Positions 1 to 51,981 of a stretch of DNA of 64,000 bases are shown here, one piece after another (positions within the stretch are counted from its first letter, which is position 1; each line of letters begins with the position of its first letter). Under the pieces are notes generated by a model. The model saw only the letters and a list, made by a program, of their open reading frames with translations, was not told the DNA's origin and did no database searches. This DNA is from Actinernus sp. WN-2022 (lineage: Eukaryota; Cnidaria; Anthozoa; Actiniaria; Actinernidae): the NCBI GenBank assembly GCA_030867875.1, contig JAOWCC010001634.1:131664807-131728806 (forward strand). The letters are read 5' to 3'. The position numbers and the translations under genes are program-made.

Positions 1-2639
1 TGGGGCAGGTTTGGAATGAAAATTATCAATGGCCATTGAAAAATTATGTCTCCATATATATGTATATATATGCTTGAATTTTAAACAGGTATCCCAGCGG
101 GAATCCTAATTCCCAAAACAAGACATTTTAGAAAACAGTATACATGTAATAAGAAGTATGTATCGTTGTGTTTGTTAAACTCTTTGTCTCTTGTGAGTTC
201 GTTAGAATTAAAATTAATACTCATTTCTTCAAGTCATGCTCATGAGTCATGTCAGACATGGTCCGATCCCCATATCGAACGCCCCCGATTTGCTTGCGTG
301 GAGTCACGAAATGTTTATAACAACATAGGACTTCAGTAAAAAGTATTTGGAACTTCTTTAAAACCTAGTGATTTCCCCACAATAAGTGTAGGATATGTGT
401 CCAACCACTTCCGTTGTGTATTAAACTCTAGCTGACTGTATAGTTGTATTGATCGTTTGATACACCACACTTCATCAATAGGATTTATATTATAGTTTGT
501 AGATTTTCCACATTAATATAAACGAGCAGTACAAACATGATAACCTACATTGTATGGTTTTGTAGAAAGTGGACCATTATTGCCAAACTGTGTATGCATG
601 TACATGCTGAATTAATGCGGCAAGAAATTTAAAAACACATACATGTACAGTGAAAATACATTATATATGCTCAAAATTCCAACCCATAAAAGGTTATAAA
701 AAATTGTGAATTAGCCAGTGGTACAGGTCATTCTATTTCCGCATACAGGGAAGGGTCAGCAGTTGTGGCCACTGGAGTTTGTGATGAAATATATTTTGAT
801 TATTACATTTTCTCTTTAGTACACTGTAGTATATTGATAATTTATTCAGTGTTATTATCCAGAATGCCATGTTTTTTAGTAAAAATCAGTGCCAACTTCA
901 TGTACAACAGTTGTTCTTTCAAAGGTTCAAAGGTTTTTTTATTTTCCACAATTACAAAGATAAAGACAATAAATTATTGATATATACTGTATTTATATAT
1001 TTTTTGTTAGGAAGAAGAAAGGAAAGTGGAAAGTGGTATTTTCCTCTGATTCGTATGCATTTGTGTACATTGATCAGAGGAGATACATATTATTGCTAAT
1101 GGCTGTTTCTAACTACTGTAAATAGTCCAATTCATAGTTCTTGAAAGGTAACCAAGCCATAGCCTCGCATGAAGGCTGGAGTTGTCCAGCCATTGTAGAT
1201 AGATTTTGATGTTCATGCTAACTACAATCTCAGTCAAATTGAGTTGAAAAAAATTCCTCCTCTCCCCCCTTTTCAGTGATGAAACCGTAACTCATTGGAA
1301 TGGGGGAGGGGAGGTCTTAAATTTTCAACAGATTTGACCAAGATCTTGATATACAAGCCTCTAACTAAGTTGTCTCAACTCCAGCCTCAATGTTACCAAA
1401 GGCTTGAACTGTGAATTGGACTATTAATGTTGCCAGTTAGGAATTAATGACAGCATTTACAACTGTAGTTCAATCCTGGACACCCATTTTCAGGGTTGCA
1501 GCACCCAATTCTGTACCTCCTTTAGGGCTGGGCAGGGATGATATACATGTAGCATCAAGGCACCAAAAAGCCTAGCCTAGGTTCCGACAGGAGGAGGAAT
1601 GCAAATGTCAAATTATAGAATGTAGTGTACATGTACAGGCATTTCAATAACTTTTTAGGCAACTGGTGGTCGTGTCATTAGAGGCGGTGGTTTACCTAGT
1701 AAACTTTACTCAACACTTAACAAAAAAAAACAATGATTGTGTGAAGTAGCCTGCGGTAAGAAGCAAAGTAACCGGAGGTTTATCGCTGGACTAGCCACCT
1801 TCTATTGAAACTCCTGCATGTAGGCTGCGTAGCTGTACATGACGATTGTAGCGTAACTGTAACATGTACATGTATGACACCCTTTTATATAATTATGAAC
1901 AACAAACTGGAAATAAATAAGTTACACAATTTAATTTGTTTGCCAATGTTTCAACTTTATTCAAATTATTATACCTTACATTATTATTCACCAATCAAAT
2001 GTGTAAATTAGGTCACATGTCAGCCTAGTATTTTGCCATTTAGGACAGCTACATATATTGGACAGCTACATTGTACTTACATGTATATGTATCATGCTAT
2101 TGTGTAGTTCCAGAAAGTAATCCCCCCCCCTCCCACTCATTTCTGCACCGAATTAAGCGGAATAAAAACTATTGGCAGTCTCTTTGGTAATTATTATCCA
2201 AGTGTAATACAATATTTGGCCATACAAGTCGGTCTTTCCACATCAAACATTTGAAAATATAATTCATAGATTTTGCGATCGTTTTTGCCATGTAACTCCA
2301 GGCCGCATGTGCTAAGAACAGGTATTCCGCAATTAAAACTGCTTTATATTATAATACTAGATTCAAATAATTATTATTTGAATCTCGTGCATGAGTACTG
2401 TATCATAATCATGTTTGTTTTATTTATATACAATCATAGCTGGAATTTCCAAAGGGATGGGGGGTCCATGTGGCAAAAGTCTGGAAATTCCGGAGGGGAG
2501 AGGGGGGGAGGGTACAATTTGGGCGCCCATTTTGGAAGATCCATAGAGGAGGGGGGGGTCAAAGACCAAATCCCTTCCTTCCCGTACAATGTAGTGCGTC
2601 TAGTATTGATACTTTTAATATTATTGTACCTATTGTCAG
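1..2639. other. Intronic/upstream flank of sorting nexin gene, no exon seen
   Basis: I see no supportable coding exon here. The sorting nexin exon at 2640 begins in mid-protein with an acceptor, so this stretch is intron (and possibly further upstream gene parts). It has an AT microsatellite near 51-71, several TACATGTA palindromes, C-runs near 2125 and G-runs near 2460-2560. No SH3-like exon (ALYDY or a GLFPxxYV-type end) could be recognised. Confidence 0.6.
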
Positions 2640-42334
<39,695 letters not shown>

Positions 42335-42873
42335 AATCACTAAACCAGTGGCAAAACAATATATAATAGGTAAATAGTTCAACAGTACGGTACTGTCTCC
42401 CTGGTCATATTACAGCTCAATTCGCCAGTCAAGTACAAGTACAGTACTTGGAATCCGCGAAGTTTAACACTCAAGATTGTGGGTTAGCGAACTTGTAGAC
42501 GACAATTAGGGAATCAAAGAAGTTAGCAAAACAAAGTGACATCATCGTATTTTACATGCCAAAAAAAGCTGAGTGACTATTCGCACAATTCAGTCGCTGG
42601 GAACATCACACAACGGCATCCGGAAAGCTCAGTCCATCAATAGCGATGTTTCGTATTTATAAACATTACAGTTGTTATGCTAATGTGCCAACCATGATTT
42701 AACAAAGGCAACTTTATCAGGAGCCTGTGACAGTCTGGTTGGTACATTGATGACGTGGCATGAAATCTCGCTATTGGGCGATATCTTTGGTGACGTCATT
42801 GTTTAAATTGTGCCTCATTGGCATAAATCAGACTTGAGGCCATAAACAACTCGACTCTATAAATAGAAAGATA

Positions 42874-43272
42874 ATACCGTGTAGCAGGTAAATTTTGCGG
42901 GTTTAAATTTTTGCGGTTTGCCCTCCGCAAAAATAAGTTCCCGCAGAAAAAAAAATCCCGCAAAATAATACACCGCAAAAATGTACTCCTTTCAGTCAAA
43001 TAAACAACTCTGCTTTTTCGATGTAAACTTGCATTACTGAAACGATATTGGACTAAATAACAGTCCGAGCTTTGAGTAAAGAGTTTTTATCTAATAGAAA
43101 CAAAACTACCATTGCATTGCCGTTCAAATGTCTGTGGTATGTACAGCAACGGCATCTTAAAGTAAGTGAATACACATCTGAACCGCTAGCGCTTCTGATT
43201 GTTCACGCAAAACACGAAAAACCGCCAATCCGCAAAATGAAACTCCCGCAAAATTTTCATGCTACACGGTAT
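42874..43272. mobile_element. 399-bp MITE, ATACCGTGTAGCA ends
   Basis: ATACCGTGTAGCAGGTAAAT and the complement of ATTTTCATGCTACACGGTAT. Both ends continue inwards with TTTTGCGGG- and GCGGATTGG-like words. It starts 540 bases after the sorting nexin stop and contains the nearest AATAAA (42997). Confidence 0.8.
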
Positions 43273-43279
43273 CACATTT

Positions 43280-44510
43280 TGTAATTACCAAAAAGAATTT
43301 TAAAAACTGCACAATTTACAAAAATGTATTCGCCTTATTTGTATGTCATGTCCGCGCAGCAAGAAGTCTGGTAACAATGGTATCAGAGCGAGGCTAGTTG
43401 TACCAAAGATTACAATAATGGAGTCGGTCAGAAATGTCTTAGTCGTACCGCACTGTTGTGTCCTTTTGTGTCAAAAAGAAACTAATGTTATTTCCGCTAT
43501 CGACTGTAGATTTTTCTCTTCCTGTGACTGGGCTGGGACAACTGGGCTCACTTTGATGCCTTATAAGGTCAACGACTCTTGAAGTTTGATTTATGCTAAT
43601 AAGGCACAACAAGGGAGGTGAGAGGAAACTGAGTTCTAGCTTGGCAACCATTTTCTGAACCATCGAAAAACGACGGCTGAGGGACTTCTTTAGAGAGTAA
43701 GGCGAAGTACATGATTATAAACTCGTAGATTTGAAACTTCTTAGAATAATAAAATACGCGAAGTTAAACAAGAATGTAAGATTACAAATTGGACTTATCA
43801 AAATATTGACTAAACCGACGGTTTTAGAATCTTCAAGAAAAGGGGAATTATGCCGCTTATGGAGAGAAGATAAAGAGGACTGTACAAAGTTAAACAATTT
43901 AGAAAAAAGATAAGTGATGCATCGTGACAATAAACGTTTAACTGAAGAACATTACAAACACCGACTGGATGTAAGCTATTGAGATTCCTTATTGATTCCA
44001 TTCTACATGGGTATCAGCTCATATCCTACCAGCAGAGGTTTGAGCAGAACACAATTTTTTACTGCGTCAGTAAATACACTCTTCGATATATAGTTCATAT
44101 CATTATTTTGTGTATAATAAAACAATTGTTCCACTCACTCTCGTCGTACTGAACTCATAGCCAACTCGGCGCTGTGCGCGTTGTGAGCTCGATTACGACT
44201 CGAGTTCGTGAAATAATTGTAATTAGTAAGGCAGCCGGCTGGTACCTCTTGCCCTACAGTCGGTCATTCAGTTAGGTAGCAATGTCGCTAATTGGAGATT
44301 TATCAGGGTATTTGGAAACTCATCGGAGGCGTAAACGAAAACGGTGGCTGGCAGGAGCACATCACAGTTAGCAACTGTCGAGATGTATTAGATATTAATA
44401 CCGGCAAAGATACTGGCGCGAAGTGTTATTGGAAGATTGTGTTATGATAGGCAGCGTTAATAAGTATAAGGAATACAAACTAAAACTTGGCATTTTTATT
44501 ACAGTGTGAC
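43280..44510. other. Intergenic region; no gene seen
   Basis: Contains TATGCTAATAAGGCACAACA (inverted relative of the family E tail). Frames at 43731-43913 (+) and 43715-43930 (-) overlap and lack ATG or a domain. Nothing else is supportable. Confidence 0.4.
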
Positions 44511-44514
44511 TACT

Positions 44515-44640
44515 GAAACCTGGGGCACTGAGACACTTGAACTAAAGCACATTGCAAAACGAATATGAAGCATTCCCAAATACGAATCCCAGCATATCCA
44601 TCCGATGTTCTTCATTCAAAAGACTTCGACGTCAGAACTT
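44515..44640. repeat. MITE family D, degraded fragment
   Basis: ACTGAAACCTGGGGCACTGA, ACATTGCAAAACGAATATGA and GAATCCCAGCATATCCATCC parallel family D with many changes. Confidence 0.5.
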
Positions 44641-44671
44641 TATTATTATTGTAATTAGGAAACACGACTCC

Positions 44672-44741
44672 TAGCCTGAATTCCAGCCGTCTCCTCTGGT
44701 TCGTTCCTCCGAACCGTAGGAGACGGCTGAAATTCAGGCTA
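44672..44741. mobile_element. 70-bp hairpin flanked by ACACGACT
   Basis: TAGCCTGAATTCCAGCCGTC and its complement (one mismatch over 24 bp) surround a 22-base loop. The direct repeat ACACGACT is at 44662-44669 and 44741-44748, so this looks like a minimal transposon with an 8-bp target duplication. Confidence 0.75.
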
Positions 44742-44888
44742 CACGACTACCTGGAAGAGCATTTTTATAATGAAGCGACAATACCGTGTATAAATAAAAA
44801 TATGTATGTAATACTATTTAACAATTAGACCCGCATCCCGAATGGGCTACGAGTCTATAGCCCATGAGGCGCAGAGAGGTCTAAATGT

Positions 44889-45074
44889 TTTAGTATAAAC
44901 TAACTAGTCGGACTGACAGTAGAAAACAATAGAAAGAAACAAATTGAAGTTGAAAAAAAAGTTTTATTTCGTGAAAATGCGTGCGGTTTTCTCTACCATG
45001 GCAAATAGACCTATAGTAGGGTAGCCAATCAGAAGGCAGAATGTGTAATAGTCCACTAGTTGGTTTATACTAAG
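44889..45074. repeat. Inverted repeat, TTAGTATAAACTAACTAGT
   Basis: TTAGTATAAACTAACTAGTC near 44890 and ACTAGTTGGTTTATACTAA near 45055 face each other, about 23 bp with few mismatches. Confidence 0.6.
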
Positions 45075-45109
45075 AAGAACTAGTCCACGAAATCTGCCTT
45101 TTACCGGAT

Positions 45110-45246
45110 CGAAGCTCGAGCAAGTCGAAATGCTATTGTCTCCTACTCGACACTGATTGGCTCAAATAACTAAGTTGGATGCTTTGTTTTCGTTCTGCAA
45201 TGTGATTGGTTCTCGTTGTCTAAGTGGCCCCGGTTCCAGTAGTGTT
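45110..45246. repeat. MITE family D, half copy
   Basis: GGATGCTTTGTTTTCGTTCT, GCAATGTGATTGGTTCTCGT and AGTGGCCCCGGTTCCAGTAG form one full arm of family D. Confidence 0.75.
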
Positions 45247-45362
45247 ATTTCCAGCCAGTATTAGTTTTGTCACCATCTTGTAAGGAAATCCAAAATCTAC
45301 GATCTAACCGAGAGCTCGAGATATATAATAAACAGTGTACACTCACGCACAAGGACAGAAGC

Positions 45363-45595
45363 ACGCCTCCCGGTTAGTTCAGTGGTTAAGCGCCGGTCTG
45401 TCGTGCGTGAGGTCGCGGGTTCAAACCCCAGGATCTTGAATAACTGAATAGAAGGTGCTGCCTTTACATAATACAGTAAACGGTTCGACCTTCACGTCTT
45501 CTCGGATAAGGACGTAAAGTCGTAGGACTAGTATCCCCAATTAGCAGCAAAGCTAAATACATTGACATTTAAATAAAGTCACTCACTTACTTAGA
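45363..45595 (+). repeat. tRNA-derived SINE (family S3), + strand
   Basis: A-box TAGTTCAGTGG (45375) and B-box GGTTCAAACC (45418). The body has TCTTCTCGGATAAGGACGTA and the end AAATAAAGTCACTCACTTAC. Head matches the minus copy at 32505-32575. Confidence 0.8.
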
Positions 45596-46628
45596 TGTGA
45601 CGAGAACAATTCACATCGTCGACTGCGTCTCGCGGTGTGTTTATCTTGTCACGATTTGACATCATCTGTGCGAGGCCAGGTGCAAATAAAAATGACTTTT
45701 TTTGTTAAATAGTGACCAGTAGAAAGTGCCGTGAGTTTGAGATCGCGCCAGAAATTTGAGAATAGGAGAATTTTGTAACCTGATAAATTCCAAATGCCCG
45801 CCAGTTGTTACTGAGCCTTATATTACTCATATTTTTTTTAACGGCTAAACATGGTTCAACATAGTTCAAGATGGTTATACATGGCACGAGTAGTTCAACA
45901 TGCCGCGGTCTATAAGTATGGACTGCCGACTCTTGTAAGCTTTGTACTGACCTTGAATTCCCCGTCAGCCCAGCAACGGGAAATACCATTGGTCAGTTTT
46001 TACAGATCTGTCAGCGGCTTGTCAAAACGACTCATGACATTCGGGCAAAACTGATTAATTATTATCGATTTACTACTTTTATTCTATTTTCTCGAATTTC
46101 GAGCCTAAACTTAGATCTCTTATGGATCAATTCAAGGACGCGGCTGTCGCGATTCGCCACTGAATAATTCAAAACACCATGAATCCAAGTTAACAGTTCC
46201 GCTTTCCCCTCTCTCCCAGTCCCCCTCTTTTTTTTCGCCTGTGTTTTTCTTTCGCTCCCTTCCCCACTATCTGAGAGCCTGAAACAGGCCATTATTACGC
46301 ACGAGCTTGCTCAAAATGCACAATATTTCCATAGCGTCCGCCGTATTTTGAACTTATCAATTTTTTTTCAAAAAGCAGTCTTCTGATTTTTCACTTCTGT
46401 CGCACGATTCTCGATATTTGCTGGCACCGCTCTTAAACTGTGATTTACAAAGTCTGCAATAATTATGTAAACCGGAACAATACAGATACAGCGTCTCCTT
46501 TTATTCTGAACTAGTTTTTAGCGATTTTAGTCTTAATACTGCACTGCTGCTCAAATTTAAGATCGACTGAAGCTTTTTCTCCGCGAAAACAGAAAGAATG
46601 AGCCCATTTGTCCCTAGGGAGTAATTGG

Positions 46629-46893
46629 CCTTTTGCAGGAATGCAATCACGTAGTTGTACTGGATTGCAAAATTATCTGACTTCATTTATTTCAAGGCCT
46701 TGTACGAGATCGGTAGTGTTATTAGCAAAACCTGTTTGTAAATGCTATTTTCCACCTCCAATCGATCTTTCTAAAATTTAAAAGTAGGCTGCCACCCAGC
46801 ACCCATGGCAACGCCTTTCCCATGGAGATCACGAGCTCAATTCATTCGTTAATGAAGTACTACATCAGGACGTGACTGCATCCTGCAACGGAC
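46629..46893. mobile_element. MITE family C, copy 3
   Basis: CCTTTTGCAGGAATGCAATC at the left and GACTGCATCCTGCAACGG at the right are inverted ends; GGTAGTGTTATTAGCAAAAC in the core. Confidence 0.8.
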
Positions 46894-47099
46894 CTATTAG
46901 GGGACGGAGCTGTCGAGAAAATATGAACCCTTTTGACAACACGGTCAACCTTTACAAAACTTACAAAAGAGTCGGCAATCCCTACTTAAAGACCCAGTCA
47001 ACTTCGTGTACCATGTTCAGCCATCGTTAGCCATCTGGAACCATGTTTAGCCATTCAAAAAAAGGGAGGAATAGATGGGACTTTTTAGCAGTACAGCCA

Positions 47100-47627
47100 G
47101 TTTTAGACTTATTAGGTTTTACAAGACATTCCAGGAGATTACACTTAAAGTGCCTATGAACACTATTTTTTTTAGATATCAATTCTAAATCAAGTGAATA
47201 GTAGAATGGTAAAATATATTTTGTTTTGATTGCCGTGCCACTGAGTTAATATCCAAAATGCTAATTACATGACGTCAGAGAGGCACAATTATTATACAAA
47301 TTTTGTTGTTAAACAATTTTTTACAAATTATCAGTGTTATACCCATCAGGTTTAAATAAAATGATGTTAAAAATTTATTTTCCTATATCAGTAGAAACGC
47401 CCATTCACAACCAATAAGAAGTGATTGCAGATATCTCCCCTGACGTCATGTAATTAGCATTTTGGATAGTAAAACCTTAACTCAGCGACACAGCATTCAA
47501 AGCAAAATATATTTTACCATTCTACTATTCACTTGATTTATAATTGATATCTAAAAAAAAATATTGTTCATAGGCACTTTAAGTGTAATATCCTGGAATG
47601 TCTTGTAAAACCTAATAAGTCTAAAAC
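47100..47627. mobile_element. Long near-perfect hairpin element, 528 bp
   Basis: The outer 125 bp at each end are almost exact complements: GTTTTAGACTTATTAGGTTT, CATTCCAGGAGATTACACTT, AGTGAATAGTAGAATGGTAA and their complements. A further inner stem, CCAAAATGCTAATTACATGA, is mirrored at 47450. A transcript through it would form a stem of about 190 bp. Confidence 0.88.
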
Positions 47628-47784
47628 TATTGCTCATAGGCACTTTAAAGAGAAACTGAACCATACAAAGGTGTATTTGAAAGCCTGAGAAATTATAAGT
47701 TCTGCTATTTTATTTTTCTGTGTTGCGCGTTACGTGAGTTCGGCTCTTGAATGCCGCGTACCTGACGTCACAAGACAAGCCGTC

Positions 47785-48050
47785 TGTATAAAATGAGTGG
47801 CAGTGCTTTATGGGGCTGAAAGCGAGAGTTTGTAAATCCCATAAAACACGAATTCTGTATCGGACTTATCAAACGTTTAGATGTATAGAGTCTTGTTTTC
47901 AGTGATTTTGGCGATATGACTTATTTTGGCCGAGAAAATCGAAGCAAAAGTTTATGTAAATCAGGACGATTTTGTTTTATTCAGATTACTAGTACCGCTC
48001 GGTGATTTCCTTTGATTTTGCTTCATGAATTATTAATAAGTTTCATAAGG
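47785..48050 (+). repeat. Repeat family A, copy 3
   Basis: AAAATGAGTGGCAGTGCTTT, ACTTATCAAACGTTTAGATG, GAGAAAATCGAAGCAAAAGT and GCTTCATGAATTATTAATAA match the copies at 8248 and 21570, with one 58-bp unit only. Confidence 0.8.
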
Positions 48051-48206
48051 AAGGTTTGAGATTTGTTTTCCCCGAGGCACGCTCCAGGAACCCAAAAAGA
48101 TAAGACAAAAAGAGCTGTACAAGTATACGAACAAACTGTAAGTCAAGTCCTTACTTTATTCGCAAATTACCAAATGTCAATGCTGAATTTCTGTCTCACA
48201 ACAATT

Positions 48207-48593
48207 AGCCAGTAACAAAACGAGCGGGGGACTGGAGCCGAGTAAGTAAAACTAATTTAATTAATAACTAGTCAAAGTGAGCATTATTTTCCAAAAGAAC
48301 AGATCAAACTTAGCTAGTCTGGAAAGTTTGGTGAACTTTGGCTCAATATTGATGATGCTAGAAGGCATCAAATATGTCTATTTTCCCATACAAACTCAAA
48401 CCATTCATTGTAAAAATTTGGAGGGACAAAGAAATTTCAATTGCTTATAATTCGGACAATATTCACTTGAATGACGTCAAACTTGGCACACATACTAATT
48501 TCAACATTCTCTATCATGTGATGAACTTCATTTTAGAATTAAAGTAATTCTTATAAATTTGGTTCCAGTCCCCTGCTCGTTTTGTTACCGGCC
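48207..48593. mobile_element. 387-bp MITE, GTAACAAAACGAGC ends
   Basis: AGCCAGTAACAAAACGAGCG and the complement of GCTCGTTTTGTTACCGGCC are inverted over about 33 bp with four mismatches. AT-rich interior, no gene. Confidence 0.8.
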
Positions 48594-48615
48594 AATTGCT
48601 GGCTTGCACGTTACG

Positions 48616-48870
48616 TCATCGCCGCCATGTTGGTGGACGTTAACAAAAGATTCCTCGTTAGCTTCTCTTGTTAGTTCCAGGAGGCCTTCACCTCTCAAAA
48701 CCTTGCATTTTATTGGACTCCATTTGGATTGTACTGAAAAAGAATTCCATTGTTTAAGGGTTAGGATTTGTATTGTTTCAGGGTTACGCATTGTTTGGAT
48801 AGCCAGTACTATTCCAGGTTCCGAGGAGGTGAAGGCCGCCCCGTCATTTCCACCAACATGGCCGCCACGG
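48616..48870. mobile_element. MITE with GCCGCCATGTTGGTGG end
   Basis: CGCCGCCATGTTGGTGGACG and AACAAAAG at the left face TTCCACCAACATGGCCGCCA and GGTTTTGTT at the right; CCTTCACCTC is mirrored further in. This explains an apparent start codon in good context at 48859. Confidence 0.7.
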
Positions 48871-48879
48871 TTTTGTTAT

Positions 48880-50120
48880 TTGAATCTCTGGGGATTAGTT
48901 GTCCTGTGTGGACTTGTGTAGGAGACAGAGGCGTAGGTTTGTTTTCATACAGTTGAATATTGTGTTCAGTTCACTCGTTTCCAAAATGTTCCTTGTAGTT
49001 GTAGCTGTACCACGATTTTAGTAGCGTTTTGTATCCGTGCTTTTCGTCCTGTTTTTACAAGCCTTTTTCTCTTTGAAGGCAGTCATTTAAGCTTCTGTGT
49101 GAATACTACATGAATTAGATCAGCAAATCAACAAAACCCTAGCTTTTCCATTCAAAATCATACATTTTTTTGAATTTTAACATGATTTTCTCTCTGTTCG
49201 CGATAATAAAAATAAATAAAATATTTACGCGCGGGCTTCCTATATATCGTTGAAACCAATGAATTCCACAAAATATGCAACCCTTCGTTAGCCAATCAGC
49301 GCGTGAGTTTGCATCGTGCTATGGGATTCTAAAAATAATCTTGCGCAGTTTTTTTATGAAACAAATGTGACCGGGAAAATCATTAGAATTTATTTTCCGC
49401 CAACCACTATGAATCGATCTATATATGAAGAGCCTTGGAATTTCAGCAAGACTTTCAAACTGATTATAGTTTTACTATTTTCGTATTAAAATGCTATGGA
49501 ATTAAAAGAAAATTCATTGCCCGACTCGGGAATTCCACGTTAAATTTCACTTGAAAAACCGATATCAGCACGAATCGCGAAGTGTAAAATTTAACGTTGG
49601 ATTCCCTCGTGCGCGTCAGCCATTGAATTTACCTATAGACCTGATATGGTGGTGGTAAACATTGACTGTCTCAATATCGCTACATCAGTTGCTATTTAGT
49701 GTAAAGGTAACCTAGAAAGGATACATTTCTCATCAATAAAAGCTAAAAATAAACATTAGTAGAGTATGCTTTCTCCTATACTGGGAGGCAACGATTCTTG
49801 TGGCAGGAAAATACTGGTTCCACGATAGCTTAGAGCAACTTGATTTCGGTTCAATGTAAAGTCCACACTTTCCGCGTTGCACTCCCGCATTTTGTCATTT
49901 GTCCCGCGACCCGCACGGCCGTGAAATTCCTCCCTCGTTTTTTCCTTATCGACTTTCTGTGTTACTGTCCCGTATTTCCCTTGTCACGGCCCTTTTTTTG
50001 GGGGGGGGGGGGGTGGGGGGTGGTGTGGCAAAGATATTTTAAACTGGAATCAAGCGCATATAAGTTCTTCACTGAATAAGATGCAATTGATATACTGATA
50101 TCTTCGCCATCCATATTCAC
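48880..50120. other. Intergenic or upstream-intron region; no gene seen
   Basis: A long G-rich run lies at 49999-50025. No supportable exon, although the missing 5' exons of the 51850-57812 gene should lie somewhere between about 42400 and 51849, or be too small to recognise. Confidence 0.4.
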
Positions 50121-50129
50121 AGTATTTCA

Positions 50130-50440
50130 CAGGGTTACTCAGTTTTGAATTGTAGATATTTCTCAGTTGATTTGAGTGTTGCGTCCATGAGTTTATAGAG
50201 GTTTATATTTCCAATATGCTAATGCCATATGTTTGGTCGGTAAAATCCCCGATATAAGTTTCAAATATCATAGATGTTTACCAAAGATCCTTTACCTCTA
50301 CCAGTATGTTTTTGTTTTAGAAATGAAGACTGGTTTCACGTCCCCGGCTTGATTATATTAAATATAAACCTCATGGACTCGACACTCAAATCGAGAAATA
50401 TTCAACTATACTCACTTCATGTAGAATCGATACTGGGGCG
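50130..50440. mobile_element. Repeat family H as an inverted-repeat element
   Basis: TTTGAATTGTAGATATTTCT, TTTGAGTGTTGCGTCCATGA and GGTTTATATTTCC at the left face ATAAACCTCATGGACTCGAC and AATCGAGAAATATTCAACTA at the right. Confidence 0.65.
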
Positions 50441-50585
50441 GATCCAAGATTCTGTGTTCGGAAGGAGAGTTCGATATACGAGAGGGCTAAAATAGTTGGT
50501 AATTTCTTTGTCGTCTTTTGTAAGCGAGCGAGAGAAAGGGAGAAAACTAACCCCCCACCCCCGATCCGTCCCAGCAATAGCTAAA

Positions 50586-50703
50586 GGTCGGCATACACGA
50601 AGGGACAAATCCCAGGGACAAATCCCTTGTTGTGTTCAGACAAGGGGACGTGTTCCCGCGACAATATTTTCCTAGTGGACTTGTCCCTTCGTGTGTATCG
50701 ACC
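50586..50703. mobile_element. 118-bp MITE, ACACGAAGGGACAA ends
   Basis: GGTCGGCATACACGAAGGGA and complement of TCCCTTCGTGTGTATCGACC. AGGGACAAATCCC is tandemly repeated just inside the left end. Confidence 0.85.
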
Positions 50704-50844
50704 ATCAATCAATCTGGAAAATCCCTCCCCCGCACTTCACCCTAACCTTTAATAGTTATTAATATATGAATCTCCATAAATGTTTTTACTTGGAATTCCG
50801 CGCAAACTGAGAGAAAAACAAGGAAATCACCCATGTTTTAGGTC

Positions 50845-51195
50845 TGCGAAATGTTTGTTCAAAACCAAGAAAACTACTGTAAAGCCTAAACCTTTAAACA
50901 GGTTTAAGTTTTCTCAGTAGACTGAATACCAGGAGCGTCCATTTGTGCTATAAATAACTCGGAGCATTTACACCTTGGGCTATTTTTAGAACCAGGGTTT
51001 GTTGCGCAATATTTCGCCGTTAGTACCTTCACGGTGCGCAGTTATTTTGTTGTCTGCTCTTTTCTTCGTCTATGCCATTCCTAACTTAACAAGCACTGCA
51101 TGTAACTCATAATGCGATGTAAGACAGTTTATCAGCTATAAAATAGATTCGATAGTACGCGCGCTTGGTTTGGCTGAAAGCAGTGTTTCTATTTA
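50845..51195 (+). repeat. Repeat family I, copy 1
   Basis: Some 340 bp are shared with 61131-61463 at high identity: CGAAATGTTTGTTCAAAA, AGAAAACTACTGTAAAGCCT, CAGGAGCGTCCATTTGTGCT and ATAATGCGATGTAAGACAGT. It includes a half of the AGGAGCGTCCAT MITE. Confidence 0.85.
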
Positions 51196-51202
51196 AGCAA
51201 TA

Positions 51203-51310
51203 GACCACACATTTCAATGTGTTTACTGGCGAGATAAAGCACGCGGGATGTTGGGAGAACACAAGATCTAGAAATGCTTGAAAATCACAACTGAAGCCGA
51301 AGGCGCGTGC
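51203..51310. repeat. Half copy of the TAGACCACACATTTCA MITE
   Basis: TAGACCACACATTTCAATGT and GTTTACTGGCGAGATAAAGC match one arm of 39317-39455; GATCTAGAAATGCTTGAAAA replaces the other arm. Confidence 0.75.
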
Positions 51311-51849
51311 CATATTAAAAAAAAACTGCGCGCGCTGCTTTATATTGCACTGGAAGAAAAATGAAATGAAAACGCAAATTCGTTACACTTGTTATAAACA
51401 AACGCTAAAAACTAAAAGATAACAAGTCTGATCTGTTATCAGCCAATTAAAGCGAGCCGAGAATGTTACACTGTAATCTTAGCTTTCGCTTTTCTTGATC
51501 TCCAATGTCGTCGCCTATCGTAATGATCACTTAGAAAGTGACGTCATCAAAGCTAATGTTCACATTTTCTCGAAGCTCTGAGAGCTGATTGAAAATGAAT
51601 CTATCCACATGGATATTGCGTTTATTTTTGCTTTTTGCAATACAATACACGCCACCAATGGTCAACAAAAGAGCATTAATTACTTCACAGAGCAAGTTTG
51701 GAATCGGAAAGTTTTGAGGAAAGGATAACAACTCTAAATCGTCTGAGTGAAATGTCAAATTTGCTCTGAACGTTTATTGAGACCGTAATTGACATATCTC
51801 GTACAACTGCCTTTAAATTATGAAAATAAATGTCCTTCTCTTGACACAG

Positions 51850-51981
51850 AATACAAACAATATATCTTTGAGATAACTTTCGAATCGGATGTATGTCACC
51901 TATTGGACGGACCCGGCTACTATACGTCCGATCACATCAGGCTCACCAAATGGGCTAACTGCACTGTACAACACCAAAACA
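51850..51981 (+). CDS. Membrane protein exon a
   Basis: Acceptor GACACAG ends at 51849, donor GTAAGT at 51982; phase 1 in, 1 out. FEITFESDVCHLLDGPGYYT followed by HIRLTKWANCTV. The frame is also open upstream of the acceptor to 51789, without ATG; no other AG lies in that stretch, so the CAG is the likely boundary. Confidence 0.7.

Noticed and set aside
765..1099. Overlapping frames near the left end as possible SH3 exon
   Set aside because: None shows ALYDY, a WW pair or a GxFPxxYV end, and no acceptor/donor pair is convincing.
45851..46054. 67-codon ATG frame considered as first exon of the membrane protein gene
   Set aside because: It begins in a CATGGTTCAACATAG-type repeat that recurs inverted near 47010-47060; no clear signal peptide or donor.
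48859..48956. ATG in good context with a short hydrophobic frame, a possible signal-peptide exon for the membrane protein gene
   Set aside because: It sits in the right end of a MITE (GCCGCCATGTTGGTGG family), the hydrophobic reading is in another frame without ATG, and no phase-1 donor is convincing.
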